Shown here in pieces: positions 16,879 through 27,117 of a stretch of 64,000 nucleotides of DNA (position 1 is its first letter; every line of letters starts with the position of its first letter). The translations under genes were made by a program, and so were the position numbers. This DNA comes from Lachnospiraceae bacterium (GTDB lineage Bacteria; Bacillota; Clostridia; Lachnospirales; Lachnospiraceae). Below the pieces are notes generated by a model that searched no databases, was not told the DNA's origin, and was given only the letters and a program-made list of their open reading frames with translations. The stretch lies in NCBI GenBank assembly GCA_024405115.1, contig JAKSPD010000003.1, positions 62,001 through 126,000 of the forward strand, in the 5' to 3' direction.

Positions 16879-18741
16879 TTGCTAGAAAGAATAAACGGAC
16901 CCGGTGACCTTAAGAGCCTCAGGTATAAGGAACTTGAAACACTGGCCGGGGAAATCCGTGAATACATCATAAATACAACAGCTGTAACTGGAGGGCATCT
17001 CGCCTCCAATCTTGGCGTGGTTGAACTGACCATGGCCCTGTTCAGGGTGTTTGACCCGCCACGTGACAGGATCGTCTGGGATGTGGGGCATCAGGCCTAT
17101 ACACATAAGATTCTTTCGGGACGAAGGGATGCACTGAAAACCATACGTCAGACCGGAGGACTCAGCGGTTTTCCAAAGACAACCGAGAGTCCGTTTGATG
17201 CTTTTGATACGGGCCACAGTTCTACTTCAATATCGGCGGCACTTGGAATAGCACAGGCAAGGGACTTAAAAGGCGAGGATTATTCAGTCATATCCGTCAT
17301 CGGTGACGGAGCCATGACAGGAGGAATGGCTTTTGAAGGTCTGAATAATGCATCCAGGATGAAAAAGAACTTCATAGTGGTACTTAATGATAATAACATG
17401 TCCATTTCGAAGAATGTGGGCGGTTTGTCAAATTATCTGAACGGAATACGTACCTATAAAGGATACACAACCCTGAAGAAAAACGTGGAAACGGGTCTGA
17501 GGAATGTCCCTGTAGTGGGAGACAAGCTTGTGACGGAAGTGAAAAGGGCCAAGGACTCCATCAAGCAGATGATAGTACCCGGGATGATGTTTGAAGACAT
17601 GGGAATAACTTATCTGGGTCCTGTCGACGGGCATGATATAAAGGCGCTTGAGAGGGCGCTGCGTCAGGCCAAAAAGCTTGATCATGCCGTAATAGTACAT
17701 GTGATTACAAAGAAGGGCAAGGGATACGGACCAGCGGAAGAAAATCCTGAGAATTTTCATGGCGTGGATTCATTCAATCCTGAGACAGGGGAAAGGATTA
17801 AAACTTCCAGGGGAAGATCTTATTCCTCATGTTTTTCTGAAGCACTTCTTGAATTGGCGGACGACGACAGCAGAATAGTGGCAGTGACGGCCGCCATGCC
17901 TGATGGAACCGGTCTGAAGGCTTTTTCTGAAAAGTATCCGGAAAGGTTCTTTGATGTGGGCATTGCAGAGGCACATGCAGTCACAAGTGCCGCCGGAATG
18001 GCTTCAAATGGTCTTAAGCCCGTAGTAGCCATATACTCTTCGTTTTTACAGAGAGGGTTTGACCAGCTGGTTCACGACGTATGCCTTCAGAATCTTCCGG
18101 TTGTATTTGCCGTTGACCGTGCAGGGCTTGTAGGTTCTGACGGAGAAACCCACCAGGGAATATTTGACATTTCATTTCTCAGTGAGATTCCAAACATGAC
18201 CGTGATGGCACCCAAAAATGCAGCTGAATTAAAGAAAATGCTTAAGACAGCATTCTCACTTTCATCGCCCTGTGCCATACGTTATCCAAGAGGAACGGCA
18301 TATGAGGGACTCGGTGAGTTTGACAGTGATATTGTACCTGGAAAGAGTGAACTCCTTTATAAAGGAAACCGTGTGGTACTTTTTGCACTTGGTTCAATGG
18401 TCAGTACAGCTGAACATGTTCGGGAAAAACTTAAGATAGATGGCATAAATGCAACCCTGATAAACGCAAGGTTTGCCAAACCGCTTGACGAGGAAATGAT
18501 CAGGACTGCCGCATTTGAACATGAACTGTTTGTTACCCTGGAAGAAAATGTACTGCGTGGGGGAATGGGAATCATGGCAGGATGCATAGCACGTGAGGCA
18601 AATGAGCATATACGCGTGCTCAACATTGCACTGCCTGACAGCTATATTGAGCATGGCGATGTGGATACGTTAAGAAAAATGCTTTCAATCGATTCTGAAA
18701 GCATTCTTGAAAAGATAAGGAACTGCCTTAATGAAGGATAA
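16879..18741 (+). CDS. dxs: 1-deoxy-D-xylulose-5-phosphate synthase
   Basis: First enzyme of the MEP isoprenoid pathway: pyruvate plus glyceraldehyde-3-phosphate to DXP, with thiamine diphosphate. The 620-residue product has GHQAYTHKILSGR, the TPP motif GDGAMTGGMAFEGLNNA, and the transketolase Pyr domain with DRAGLVGSDGETHQG. The start is an unusual TTG at 16879; cggag lies 8 bases upstream. The MEP pathway gene ispF is also in this window (28.3 kb). The last codons overlap tlyA. Confidence 0.96.
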   Translation: MLERINGPGDLKSLRYKELETLAGEIREYIINTTAVTGGHLASNLGVVELTMALFRVFDPPRDRIVWDVGHQAYTHKILSGRRDALKTIRQTGGLSGFPKTTESPFDAFDTGHSSTSISAALGIAQARDLKGEDYSVISVIGDGAMTGGMAFEGLNNASRMKKNFIVVLNDNNMSISKNVGGLSNYLNGIRTYKGYTTLKKNVETGLRNVPVVGDKLVTEVKRAKDSIKQMIVPGMMFEDMGITYLGPVDGHDIKALERALRQAKKLDHAVIVHVITKKGKGYGPAEENPENFHGVDSFNPETGERIKTSRGRSYSSCFSEALLELADDDSRIVAVTAAMPDGTGLKAFSEKYPERFFDVGIAEAHAVTSAAGMASNGLKPVVAIYSSFLQRGFDQLVHDVCLQNLPVVFAVDRAGLVGSDGETHQGIFDISFLSEIPNMTVMAPKNAAELKKMLKTAFSLSSPCAIRYPRGTAYEGLGEFDSDIVPGKSELLYKGNRVVLFALGSMVSTAEHVREKLKIDGINATLINARFAKPLDEEMIRTAAFEHELFVTLEENVLRGGMGIMAGCIAREANEHIRVLNIALPDSYIEHGDVDTLRKMLSIDSESILEKIRNCLNEG

Positions 18742-19561
18742 GAAACGACTGGACGTACTGCTTTTTGAAAGAGGCTTTTCTGAAAGCAGGGAAAAAGCAA
18801 AAACTACAATAATGAGCGGGATTGTCTATGTCAACGGACAGAAAGAGGACAAGTGCGGAACATGTTTTCCGGATGATGAGGAAACCGTCATCGAGGTAAG
18901 AGGTGCAACGCTCAGGTATGTTTCAAGGGGAGGTCTTAAACTTGAAAAGGCAGTGGATACCTTTGGAATAGAACTTACCGGACTTACCTGCATGGACATC
19001 GGTGCTTCTACCGGAGGATTTACGGACTGCATGCTGCAGAACGGGGCAGCGAAAGTATTCGCGGTAGATGTAGGACATGGACAGCTTGCATGGAAGCTTC
19101 GCAATGACGACAGGGTCGTATGTATGGAAAAGATGAACATACGGTACATTACTTCGGATGACATTGGCGGTGAGATGCTTTCATTTGCCTCAGTGGACGT
19201 TTCATTCATCAGTCTGGAGAAGGTACTTCCACCTGTATGGCCGCTTCTTTCAGACGGGGCGGAAATGGTCAGCCTTATTAAGCCTCAGTTTGAGGCAGGA
19301 CGTGATGAGGTGGGTAAAAAAGGCGTGGTAAGGGACAAAAAGGTTCATGAGGAAGTTGTTTTAAGGATATCCGGCTTTGTAAGGGAGATGGGTTTTTTGA
19401 TAAAAGGCCTGACTTACAGCCCCATACGAGGGCCGGAAGGAAATATTGAATACCTTATTTACATAAAAAAGCCAGACAGCCCTGATGAAACGGACGGCAT
19501 AACTGTCAATGATGACATTGTGGAGAAGCTTGTGAATGAGAGTCACAAAGTGCTAAGCTGA
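18731..19561 (+). CDS. tlyA: TlyA-family rRNA 2'-O-methyltransferase
   Basis: A 276-residue protein with an N-terminal S4 domain (KKRLDVLLFERGFSESREKAK) and an FtsJ-like methyltransferase domain with the SAM motif DIGASTGGFTDCML near residue 92. TlyA methylates ribose in rRNA and in some species has haemolysin-like annotation. It overlaps dxs and precedes argR by 15 bases, the common clostridial order dxs-tlyA-argR-recN. Confidence 0.92.
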   Translation: MKDKKRLDVLLFERGFSESREKAKTTIMSGIVYVNGQKEDKCGTCFPDDEETVIEVRGATLRYVSRGGLKLEKAVDTFGIELTGLTCMDIGASTGGFTDCMLQNGAAKVFAVDVGHGQLAWKLRNDDRVVCMEKMNIRYITSDDIGGEMLSFASVDVSFISLEKVLPPVWPLLSDGAEMVSLIKPQFEAGRDEVGKKGVVRDKKVHEEVVLRISGFVREMGFLIKGLTYSPIRGPEGNIEYLIYIKKPDSPDETDGITVNDDIVEKLVNESHKVLS

Positions 19562-19576
19562 CAGAAAGAGGAAAAT

Positions 19577-20041
19577 ATGAAACCAGACAGAAAAACGAAG
19601 ATACTTGAACTTATTGGAAAGTACAATATTTCCAATCAGGAGGAACTAAGGGGATACCTTCTGAAGGAAGGTTATGACGTGACACAGGGAACTGTTTCAA
19701 AAGATATGAGGACACTTATGCTCACAAAGGTACAGGGAACTGACGGAAAGCTGTATTACAAGGCAGTTTCCACAGGTGTCGACATGACCAGAAAATACCT
19801 CAACATCCTTCGTGACGGTTTTATATCAATGACTCCCGCCATGAACATACTTGTGATCAAGACTGTTTCCGGAATGGCAATGGCGTGTGCCGCGGCAATA
19901 GAAGAGCTTAACATCATGGGAATAGCCGGATGTATAGCAGGTGATGACACCATATTCCTGGCCATCAGAAGCGAGGAGGAATGCCTTGCAGTGATGCAGG
20001 AGCTTTCAAGACTGTTTGAGGATGACAAGAGCGAGGGTTAA
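19577..20041 (+). CDS. argR: Arginine repressor ArgR
   Basis: Hexameric regulator of arginine synthesis and degradation. The 154-residue product has an N-terminal winged helix (KILELIGKYNISNQEELRGYL) and a C-terminal arginine-binding domain with AGCIAGDDTIFLAIR, whose GDD binds the ligand. The usual 'GTIAGDDT' is GCIAGDDT. The gene sits between tlyA and recN and stops 2 bases before recN. Confidence 0.94.
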   Translation: MKPDRKTKILELIGKYNISNQEELRGYLLKEGYDVTQGTVSKDMRTLMLTKVQGTDGKLYYKAVSTGVDMTRKYLNILRDGFISMTPAMNILVIKTVSGMAMACAAAIEELNIMGIAGCIAGDDTIFLAIRSEEECLAVMQELSRLFEDDKSEG

Positions 20042-20043
20042 AA

Positions 20044-21720
20044 ATGCTGCTCGAACTTAATGTTAAGGACATTGCGCTTATAAAACAGGCTGAGGTCTCA
20101 TTTGACCGCGGCCTTAATATAATGACCGGTGAAACAGGAGCCGGTAAATCCGTTATCATAGGTTCTGCACTAATGTGCCTTGGCGGCAAGGTGAAAGGTG
20201 AGGTTATTCGTGAGGGGGCAGAAAGCGCTTATATAGAGCTTGTTTTTTCAGTGGACAGCCAGGAAAAAAAGGAAAAGCTGCAGGCCATGGGAATTGACAT
20301 TCCTGAAGATGATGTCCTTATAATGAGCAGAAAACTGAGCCGTCAGAGGAGCGTAAGCCGTATTAACGGTGAAGCGGTCTCACTTTCCGAACTCAGGGAT
20401 GCCGCCTCTGTCCTGATAGATATTTACGGACAGAATGAGTACCATACACTTCTTGATACAAAAAAGCATCTCGAGATCCTTGATGCTTATATGGGTAAGG
20501 CGGCCGCCATGCAGAGAAATGAAGTGGCTTCTGCGTACCGTGAGTATGTATCAGCAAAGAAGAAATGTGAAAGCTTTACTCTTGATGAGCAGGCCAGGGA
20601 GCGGGAGGTCTCTTCCTGCGAATACGAGATAGAGGAGATAGACAGGGCACAGCTTCGGGAGGGTGAGGAAGAGGAACTCGCCGCTTTTTACAAAAAACTC
20701 AATAATTCAAAAACGATTCTTGAGACTTTGGGAAGGGCTTATTCAATCGTATCTGAAATCAGGATGCAGGATGCGATATCCGCCGCGTCTTCAGCAATGC
20801 ATTATGATGAGGGGCTGAAGGACATATATTCGGAACTTCTGGATGCACAGTCTATACTGAGCGACGCCGAGAATGAGATCAGTTCATATGTTTCCTCACT
20901 GGAGCTTTCAGAAGAGGCGCTGAATGAGACTGAAATGAGGCTTGACCTCATCAGAAGCCTTGAGAATAAATACGGACGTACTTATGAAGATATCATGGAG
21001 TACAGGGAGCGCCGTAACGAAAGACTTTCTGAACTCATTTCATATGAGGAGAGAAAGCTTGAGAGTGAAAAGGAACTGGCAGCTTCTGAAAAGAAGCTCC
21101 GCGGCCTTTCGGAAATACTGTCGGGAATAAGAAGGACAGCTGCCGTAAAACTCTGCAATGAGATAAAGAATGAAATGCTCGAGCTGGGATTTGAATCAGT
21201 CAGGGTTGAACTTTCATTCACTGAGAAAGAGCCTTCGGCAGATGGAATGGATGCCGTGTCATTCATGGTGTCGCTTAATCCCGGGGAACCGATGGGACCA
21301 ATTTCACACGTTGCATCAGGTGGAGAGCTTTCAAGGCTGATGTTAAGCATTAAGACTGTATTAGCCGGGACAGATGACATTCCCACCCTTATATTTGATG
21401 AAATAGATACCGGAATAAGTGGAAGGACGGCACAGAAGGTAGCGGAAAAACTTGATATCATTTCCAGAAGTCATCAGGTCATCTGCATAACACATCTACC
21501 GCAGATAGCTTCCATGGCTGACACCCATTTCCTCATTGAAAAGAATGAGGAAGAGGGAAGAAATGTCACAAGAATAAGAAAGCTTTCCGGCGATGAATCG
21601 GTTTCTGAACTTGCCAGGCTCCTGGGAGGGGCAATGATAACCAAGGCAGTATACGGGAATGCGCTTGAGATGAAGGAAATGGCAGAGAACATAAAGAAGG
21701 GACACCTAAATGGCAGTTAA
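20044..21720 (+). CDS. recN: DNA repair protein RecN
   Basis: SMC-like ATPase used in double-strand-break repair. The 558-residue product has Walker A GETGAGKSV near residue 30, a long coiled-coil (about 160-370), the ABC signature ASGGELSRLML and Walker B TLIFDEIDTGISG followed by CITHLPQIASMAD. Length and order match the family. It overlaps the glgA start by 11 bases. Confidence 0.96.
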   Translation: MLLELNVKDIALIKQAEVSFDRGLNIMTGETGAGKSVIIGSALMCLGGKVKGEVIREGAESAYIELVFSVDSQEKKEKLQAMGIDIPEDDVLIMSRKLSRQRSVSRINGEAVSLSELRDAASVLIDIYGQNEYHTLLDTKKHLEILDAYMGKAAAMQRNEVASAYREYVSAKKKCESFTLDEQAREREVSSCEYEIEEIDRAQLREGEEEELAAFYKKLNNSKTILETLGRAYSIVSEIRMQDAISAASSAMHYDEGLKDIYSELLDAQSILSDAENEISSYVSSLELSEEALNETEMRLDLIRSLENKYGRTYEDIMEYRERRNERLSELISYEERKLESEKELAASEKKLRGLSEILSGIRRTAAVKLCNEIKNEMLELGFESVRVELSFTEKEPSADGMDAVSFMVSLNPGEPMGPISHVASGGELSRLMLSIKTVLAGTDDIPTLIFDEIDTGISGRTAQKVAEKLDIISRSHQVICITHLPQIASMADTHFLIEKNEEEGRNVTRIRKLSGDESVSELARLLGGAMITKAVYGNALEMKEMAENIKKGHLNGS

Positions 21721-23161
21721 ACGAAAAAAAATCCTATTTGCTGTCAGTGAGGCGGTTCCGTTCATTAAGACAGGCGGACTTGCCGACGTGGCCGGATCAT
21801 TACCGAAAAACCTGGACAGCAGGTATTTTGACTGCAGGGTCATAATGCCCAAATATACATGCATGAAGGCCGAAAACCTGAAGACACTGAAGTTTCTGTG
21901 TTCCTTCACCGTTCATCATGACGGAAGGGACATATATGCCGGTGTTTTTACGCTCACAAAGGCAGGAATCAGGTTTTACTTCATTGATAACGAGGAGTTT
22001 TTCGGTGGGGATAAGCCATATGGTGACTGGTATTATGACATAAGCAAGTTCTGCTTTTTTGAAAAGGCGGCCCTGATGGCCATTAAGGCTGTTGATTTCA
22101 GGCCTGACATTATTCACTGCCATGACTGGCAGACAGGGCTTATTCCGGCCTATGTGAATGAACTGAGAAGTGATCCGTTTTACAGCAGGATAAAGACGGT
22201 TTTCACAATACATAACCTGAAGTTCCAGGGACGGTGGGGCATTGACCACATGAAATGGATAACAGGTCTTCCGGACAGCTATTTTACCTCCGAAGGACTT
22301 GAATATTATAACGATGGAAACATGCTGAAGGGCGGTGTGGTTTACGCAGACGCCGTTACGACGGTTTCAAGAACTTATGCAGAGGAAATCAAAACACCGG
22401 AGTATGGCGAAGGTCTTGACGGGCTTATGAGAAAAAGGGCATGGGCCCTTCGCGGAATAGTAAATGGAATTGATTACAGGGAGTTTAATCCTGAAAGTGA
22501 CCGGCTGATAAGTGCTTTCTATAATTCGGAAAATTTCAGCCTTGTTAAAAACAAAAACAAGAAGGCACTGCAGAAGGCATTAGGACTTTCAGAAGATGAC
22601 GGAAAACTTCTTATCGGCATGGTGACCAGACTTACTGATCAGAAAGGTCTGGACCTTATCGGGCAGATACTTGAAACTCTTTCAGGGGATGACATCCAGA
22701 TTGCGGTTGTGGGTACCGGCGATGAAAGATATGAGGCAATGTTTATGGAGGCCGCGCAGCGTCATCCCGGAAAGATTGCCGCGTACATAAGGTACTCTGA
22801 TGAGATGGCTCATAAGGTATACGCCGGTGCTGATGCTTATCTGATGCCGTCAAGGTTTGAACCCTGCGGACTGTCACAGCTTATAGCATTACGTTACGGA
22901 ACTGTTCCCATCGTCCGTGAAACAGGGGGACTTAAGGACACGGTGATACCTTATAACCGTTACAGCGGAGAAGGTACGGGATTCTCGTTTGCGGATTATT
23001 CGCCGGAGTGTCTTCTTTCATGCATAAGGTATGCTGAAGACGTATTCAGGGAGAATAAGGAAGCCTGGGACGGGCTGATAAGAAGCGGTATGAATACCGA
23101 CTTTTCATGGAAGTCATCGGCATTGAGCTACCAGGAACTTTATGACTGGCTGATAGGATGA
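21710..23161 (+). CDS. glgA: Glycogen synthase (ADP-glucose type)
   Basis: GT5 glycosyltransferase that extends alpha-1,4-glucan from ADP-glucose. The 483-residue product has the N-terminal nucleotide-sugar motif KTGGLADVAGSLPK (residues 20-33), HCHDWQTGLIPAYV, VNGIDYREFNP, and the C-terminal PSRFEPCGLSQLIALRYG. No other glycogen genes (glgC, glgD, glgB) are in the window, so it is a solitary glgA within a DNA-repair run. An agaaggg ribosome site lies upstream within recN. Confidence 0.95.
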   Translation: MAVKRKKILFAVSEAVPFIKTGGLADVAGSLPKNLDSRYFDCRVIMPKYTCMKAENLKTLKFLCSFTVHHDGRDIYAGVFTLTKAGIRFYFIDNEEFFGGDKPYGDWYYDISKFCFFEKAALMAIKAVDFRPDIIHCHDWQTGLIPAYVNELRSDPFYSRIKTVFTIHNLKFQGRWGIDHMKWITGLPDSYFTSEGLEYYNDGNMLKGGVVYADAVTTVSRTYAEEIKTPEYGEGLDGLMRKRAWALRGIVNGIDYREFNPESDRLISAFYNSENFSLVKNKNKKALQKALGLSEDDGKLLIGMVTRLTDQKGLDLIGQILETLSGDDIQIAVVGTGDERYEAMFMEAAQRHPGKIAAYIRYSDEMAHKVYAGADAYLMPSRFEPCGLSQLIALRYGTVPIVRETGGLKDTVIPYNRYSGEGTGFSFADYSPECLLSCIRYAEDVFRENKEAWDGLIRSGMNTDFSWKSSALSYQELYDWLIG

Positions 23162-24132
23162 TATTTACGAAAAACAAAAGGAAAAGATTTATAATTATGA
23201 TCATGGCACTTGCAGTTTCTGCGGTGCTTCTTTCCGGTTGTAAGGGAATAGAACTTGAGAATAAGGCTGAACAGATTGAGGAATACACCAGGGAACAGGC
23301 CATGATCCTCATAGTGAATGAACGCAACCGTTATGAAAACGTATATTCAGAGGGAATCTGGGGGCTGTCGGCGGAAGACGGAAAAACGTTTGACCGCACG
23401 GTGATAGAAAGTGTCAAGGATTTCATGGAACATATAAAGCTTCTCTGCATGATGGCAGAAGAGCGGGGAATCTCCCTTTCAAGCAGTGAGAGGGAATTAA
23501 TAAAAGAGATGACCGATGCTTACATGGATTCACTTTCAAAGGCCGATCTTGAGTATATCGGCTGTACCCGAGAAGATGTGCTTAAAATCTATACTGATTA
23601 CTTTACTGCATGCCGGCTCGCCGCGGATCTGACATCCTCTGCGGATACGGCAATAAGTGATTCTGAGGTAAAGGTCATCAAGATTATGCAGATAGCCACA
23701 GACGATGAGAAAAAGGCCAAGGCTATCCTTAAGAAACTAAAGATCGACAGGTCTGAATTTAACTCACTTGCCAGCCGTTACAGTGAAGCCGACCAGATAG
23801 AACTGACATTGAAAAAGGGTTCCGGGAACGGACTCATGGAAAAAACCGCCTTTTCACTCGACGAAGGTCAGATATCAAACATTCTTGCCATTGGTGGAAT
23901 GTATTACATAATCAAGGTTACTGACGGATATGACCAGGAAGCCACGATGCAGAGAAAGGAAGGCATCAGGACGGCACTGGATACGCTTGCATTTAATGAG
24001 GTTGTAAAGCCTTTTGAATCAGAACATACGATAGTTTTCTTTGAAAAATTCTGGAATGAAATCAGTTTTCAGGAAGCAAACGATTCAGAAATTGACTGTT
24101 TCTTTGATATTTATAAAAAAATCACAGGTTAA
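23158..24132 (+). CDS. PrsA/SurA-type peptidyl-prolyl isomerase lipoprotein
   Basis: Probable extracytoplasmic foldase. The 324-residue product has a lipoprotein signal with lipobox LLSGC (lipidated C28), an N-terminal helical chaperone region (about 35-165) and a parvulin-like domain (about 175-265) with EFNSLASRYSEA and AFSLDEGQISNILAIGGMYYIIKV. The parvulin motif is weak compared with PrsA: the typical DLG loop reads KKGSGNGLMEKTAF. It may therefore be a chaperone more than an isomerase. ATG overlaps the glgA stop by 4 bases. Confidence 0.8.
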   Translation: MIFTKNKRKRFIIMIMALAVSAVLLSGCKGIELENKAEQIEEYTREQAMILIVNERNRYENVYSEGIWGLSAEDGKTFDRTVIESVKDFMEHIKLLCMMAEERGISLSSSERELIKEMTDAYMDSLSKADLEYIGCTREDVLKIYTDYFTACRLAADLTSSADTAISDSEVKVIKIMQIATDDEKKAKAILKKLKIDRSEFNSLASRYSEADQIELTLKKGSGNGLMEKTAFSLDEGQISNILAIGGMYYIIKVTDGYDQEATMQRKEGIRTALDTLAFNEVVKPFESEHTIVFFEKFWNEISFQEANDSEIDCFFDIYKKITG

Positions 24133-24143
24133 GGAGATATAAG

Positions 24144-25517
24144 ATGAAAGCTGAAGAACTTATCTATAAGAACGAAAACATTGCCGTGAAATGTCCCATG
24201 GATTTAATAAAGGCCATGGATTTCTGTGAAGGATATAAATTATTTCTCAACAGGGCCAAAACGGAGAGGGAGACTGTCATCGAGATCATTTCACAGGCCG
24301 AAAAGGAAGGCTATGAAGAATTTTCAAGGGAAAAGAAATACAAAGCCGGATCAAAACTGTTTTTTAATAGCAGGGGTAAGGATGCCATCCTTGTTACCAT
24401 CGGACATGAGGACCTTTCAAGAGGCGTGAGGTTCAATATAGCCCATATCGACTGCCCGAGACTTGACTTAAAGCCGAATCCCCTTTACGAACAGGATGAG
24501 ACTGCGCTTTTTAAAACGCATTATTACGGCGGTATCAGGAAGTATCAGTGGACTGCGGTTCCGCTTGCCATTCATGGAACCGTTGTTTTAAGGAGCGGTG
24601 AAAAGAAGGCCATTTCCATAGGCGAGGCTGATGCTGATCCAAAGTTCTTTATTTCCGACCTTCTGCCCCATCTGAGCAAAAAGCAGGATGAAAGGACACT
24701 CAAGGATGGAATTAAGGGTGAGGAGCTTAATGTAATAGTAGGAAGTACACCTTATAAGGATACTGATGAAAAAGAGCCGTACAGGCTGATGGTGCTCAGC
24801 ATTCTGAATGATATGTTCGGAATGACGGAAAAGGATTTTCTCCGTGCCGAAATTGAAGTGGTTCCTGCTGCTAAGGCATCTGACATAGGATTTGACCGTG
24901 CTCTTGTCGGTGCTTATGGTCAGGATGACAGAGTGTGCGCATACACTGCCATGATGGCTGCCTTTGAGGCTTCAGATCCGCGTTATACCACTGTAACGGT
25001 GTTTACCGATAAGGAAGAGATAGGTTCATATGGTAATACAGGCATGGACTCACTGTATCTTGATCATTTCCTTTCGGATCTCTGCGAATCTCAGGGAGCA
25101 GTAAAAAGGGATCTTTACCGTAATTCCTTCTGTGTATCATCGGATGTGGGTGCGGCATATGATCCGACTTTCTCTGATGTATTTGAAAAGAACAATGTAC
25201 CTTATCTTGGACACGGCCCCATTATAACCAAGTATACCGGAGCAAGAGGAAAAGGCGGTGCAAGTGATGCCTCTGCAGAAACCATGGCACGTGTAATTTC
25301 AATACTTGATGACAACGGAGTATGCTGGCAGACAGGAGAACTTGGAAAAGTAGATGAGGGCGGCGGGGGAACCATTGCCCATTACATTGCTTCACATGAT
25401 GTTGACACAGTGGATGTCGGTGTTCCTGTACTGGCAATGCACGCGCCATTCGAGTTGACCTCAAAACTTGATGTTTATCATACTTATCTGGCTTTTAAGG
25501 CGGTACTTCTTTCATGA
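24144..25517 (+). CDS. M18-family aminopeptidase
   Basis: A 457-residue zinc aminopeptidase of family M18 (LAP4/DNPEP type), usually trimming N-terminal acidic or hydrophobic residues. Metal-site motifs are visible: AHIDCPRLDLKP (His), GQDDRVCAY (bridging Asp), DKEEIGS (catalytic Glu pair), SDVGAAYDPTF (Asp) and MHAPFELTS (His). An aaggagat ribosome site precedes the ATG. It ends inside the next gene's start. Confidence 0.92.
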   Translation: MKAEELIYKNENIAVKCPMDLIKAMDFCEGYKLFLNRAKTERETVIEIISQAEKEGYEEFSREKKYKAGSKLFFNSRGKDAILVTIGHEDLSRGVRFNIAHIDCPRLDLKPNPLYEQDETALFKTHYYGGIRKYQWTAVPLAIHGTVVLRSGEKKAISIGEADADPKFFISDLLPHLSKKQDERTLKDGIKGEELNVIVGSTPYKDTDEKEPYRLMVLSILNDMFGMTEKDFLRAEIEVVPAAKASDIGFDRALVGAYGQDDRVCAYTAMMAAFEASDPRYTTVTVFTDKEEIGSYGNTGMDSLYLDHFLSDLCESQGAVKRDLYRNSFCVSSDVGAAYDPTFSDVFEKNNVPYLGHGPIITKYTGARGKGGASDASAETMARVISILDDNGVCWQTGELGKVDEGGGGTIAHYIASHDVDTVDVGVPVLAMHAPFELTSKLDVYHTYLAFKAVLLS

Positions 25518-26701
25518 CTGGATTTCTGGTAAAAAAGTTTGTAAAAAACAATGATGACATAGGCAGCAATGCCGTAAGGACATCATATGGTGTTCTTGCA
25601 GGAATCACCGGAATATGTGTCAACTGCATTCTTTTCGTCATGAAGTTTATTATAGGCACGATTACAGGGGCAGTTTCAGTCACTGCAGATGCCTTCAATA
25701 ACCTTTCAGACGTCGCCTCATCACTGATTTCACTTGTGGGTGCAAAAATGGCGGCTCGTCCCGCTAACGCTGACCATCCGTTCGGACATGGAAGGCTTGA
25801 GTATGTTTCTGCACTTGCAGTTGCATTCCTGGTGCTTGAGGTAGGTTTTAAATTATTAAAGGATTCAGTGTCCAAGATTTTAAATCCGGAACCCATTCAG
25901 TTTTCCGTGGTTTCAGTCGTGGTACTTGTGCTTTCAATAATGCTGAAGCTATGGCTGTCTGTTTTTAATACAAAGCTGGGAAAGAGAATCAATTCACAGC
26001 CCATGCTTGCAACGGCAGCAGATTCAAGAAACGACTGTCTTTCAACCATGGCAACAATCGTCTCTTTACTGGTATTCAGTTTTCTTTCAATCAATATCGA
26101 TGGGATAGTGGGACTTCTGGTATCGTTCCTTATCCTTAAATGTGGCGTTGAGATTGCAAAGGATACACTTGATCCGCTGATTGGCGGCAACGTGGATATT
26201 GAACTGAGCAAAACCATAAAGGAGTTTATCCTTTCATACCCTGAAGTACTGGGGTGTCATGACCTGATAGTTCATAATTACGGACCGTCAAAGAGTTTTG
26301 CTTCAGTTCATGTGGAAATCTCTGATACAACAGGTCTTGAGGCTTCTCATATTCTTATGGATGGCATTGAAAGGGACTGTCTGAAAAAGTATGGAATCCA
26401 GCTGGTTACCCATACTGACCCTATTGATGTTACAAATCCTAAAACCATTGCTGCAAGGGAATGCGTTGAAAAGACCGTTAAGGATATCGGCGACGGCCGT
26501 GTTTCGACTCATGATGTAAGAATAGTGCATGCTTCAGAAGGAAAGTTCAATGTGGTTTTTGACCTTATCGTTCCGTACAGCTACACACAGGAACAGAACA
26601 GGAACCTGACAGAGAAGATACAGGAAAAGCTCAGGGAAATCAAACCGGAATACAGCGTGGTAATAACGATAGAACACAGTTTTGCGGAAGCAGATAATTG
26701 A
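25514..26701 (+). CDS. Cation diffusion facilitator family transporter
   Basis: Inner-membrane divalent-cation/proton antiporter (CDF). The 395-residue product has about six hydrophobic segments in residues 25-215, metal-site motifs SVTADAFNNLSDV and HPFGHGRLEY in the first half and AADSRNDCLSTM in the fifth helix region, then a cytoplasmic ferredoxin-like domain. The C-terminal part (about 300-395) is longer than usual, with a second domain-like stretch. Exact metal (Zn, Mn, Fe) cannot be read from the sequence. Overlaps neighbours by 4 bases each side. Confidence 0.9.
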   Translation: MTGFLVKKFVKNNDDIGSNAVRTSYGVLAGITGICVNCILFVMKFIIGTITGAVSVTADAFNNLSDVASSLISLVGAKMAARPANADHPFGHGRLEYVSALAVAFLVLEVGFKLLKDSVSKILNPEPIQFSVVSVVVLVLSIMLKLWLSVFNTKLGKRINSQPMLATAADSRNDCLSTMATIVSLLVFSFLSINIDGIVGLLVSFLILKCGVEIAKDTLDPLIGGNVDIELSKTIKEFILSYPEVLGCHDLIVHNYGPSKSFASVHVEISDTTGLEASHILMDGIERDCLKKYGIQLVTHTDPIDVTNPKTIAARECVEKTVKDIGDGRVSTHDVRIVHASEGKFNVVFDLIVPYSYTQEQNRNLTEKIQEKLREIKPEYSVVITIEHSFAEADN

Positions 26702-27090
26702 ATAATAAACTCATTTCAAAAAAAGACCTGATACTGCTGGCAGCGCTACTTTTTGCGGCGCTGTTGGTTTTTTCTGCCTTTGGAAAAATCAGGTCTAAAG
26801 GGAATTATCTTATTGTCACGCGGGATGGTGAGGTAGTAGTAAGGGAGTTACTGACGGAAGAAAAGGAGATTAGGATAGAATCTGAAGATGGCGGTTATAA
26901 CATCATCCGGATTATAAGGACTGATGAAGGAAATTTTGCCGTAATGTGTTCAGAAAGTAACTGCCCTGAAAAGATATGTGTAAACAAGGGACAGGTGGTC
27001 CTTACTGATGATCCGATAGTATGCCTTCCGCATAAGATGACTGCTAAACTGGTGAAAAAACAAAAACAGAAACAAAAATGCTGCCAGTAA
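26698..27090 (+). CDS. NusG domain II-containing membrane protein
   Basis: A 130-residue protein with one N-terminal membrane segment (about 11-27) and an extracellular NusG-domain-II fold (about 30-125), ending with the characteristic CPEKICVNKGQV...DDPIVCLPHKM region. The function of this family is unknown; it is often next to flavin- or quinone-linked genes, which are not seen here. The start is TTG, overlapping the stop of the CDF gene. A terminator hairpin overlaps its stop codon. Confidence 0.83.
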   Translation: MNNKLISKKDLILLAALLFAALLVFSAFGKIRSKGNYLIVTRDGEVVVRELLTEEKEIRIESEDGGYNIIRIIRTDEGNFAVMCSESNCPEKICVNKGQVVLTDDPIVCLPHKMTAKLVKKQKQKQKCCQ

Positions 27091-27104
27091 CCGGCAGCAT
27101 TTTC
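27077..27104 (+). terminator. Terminator of the 13.7-27.1 kb run
   Basis: 9-bp stem AATGCTGCC/GGCAGCATT (27077-27085, 27093-27101) with 7-base loop, then TTT. It contains the NusG_II stop codon. Confidence 0.8.
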
Positions 27105-27117
27105 ATAAATAAAAAAA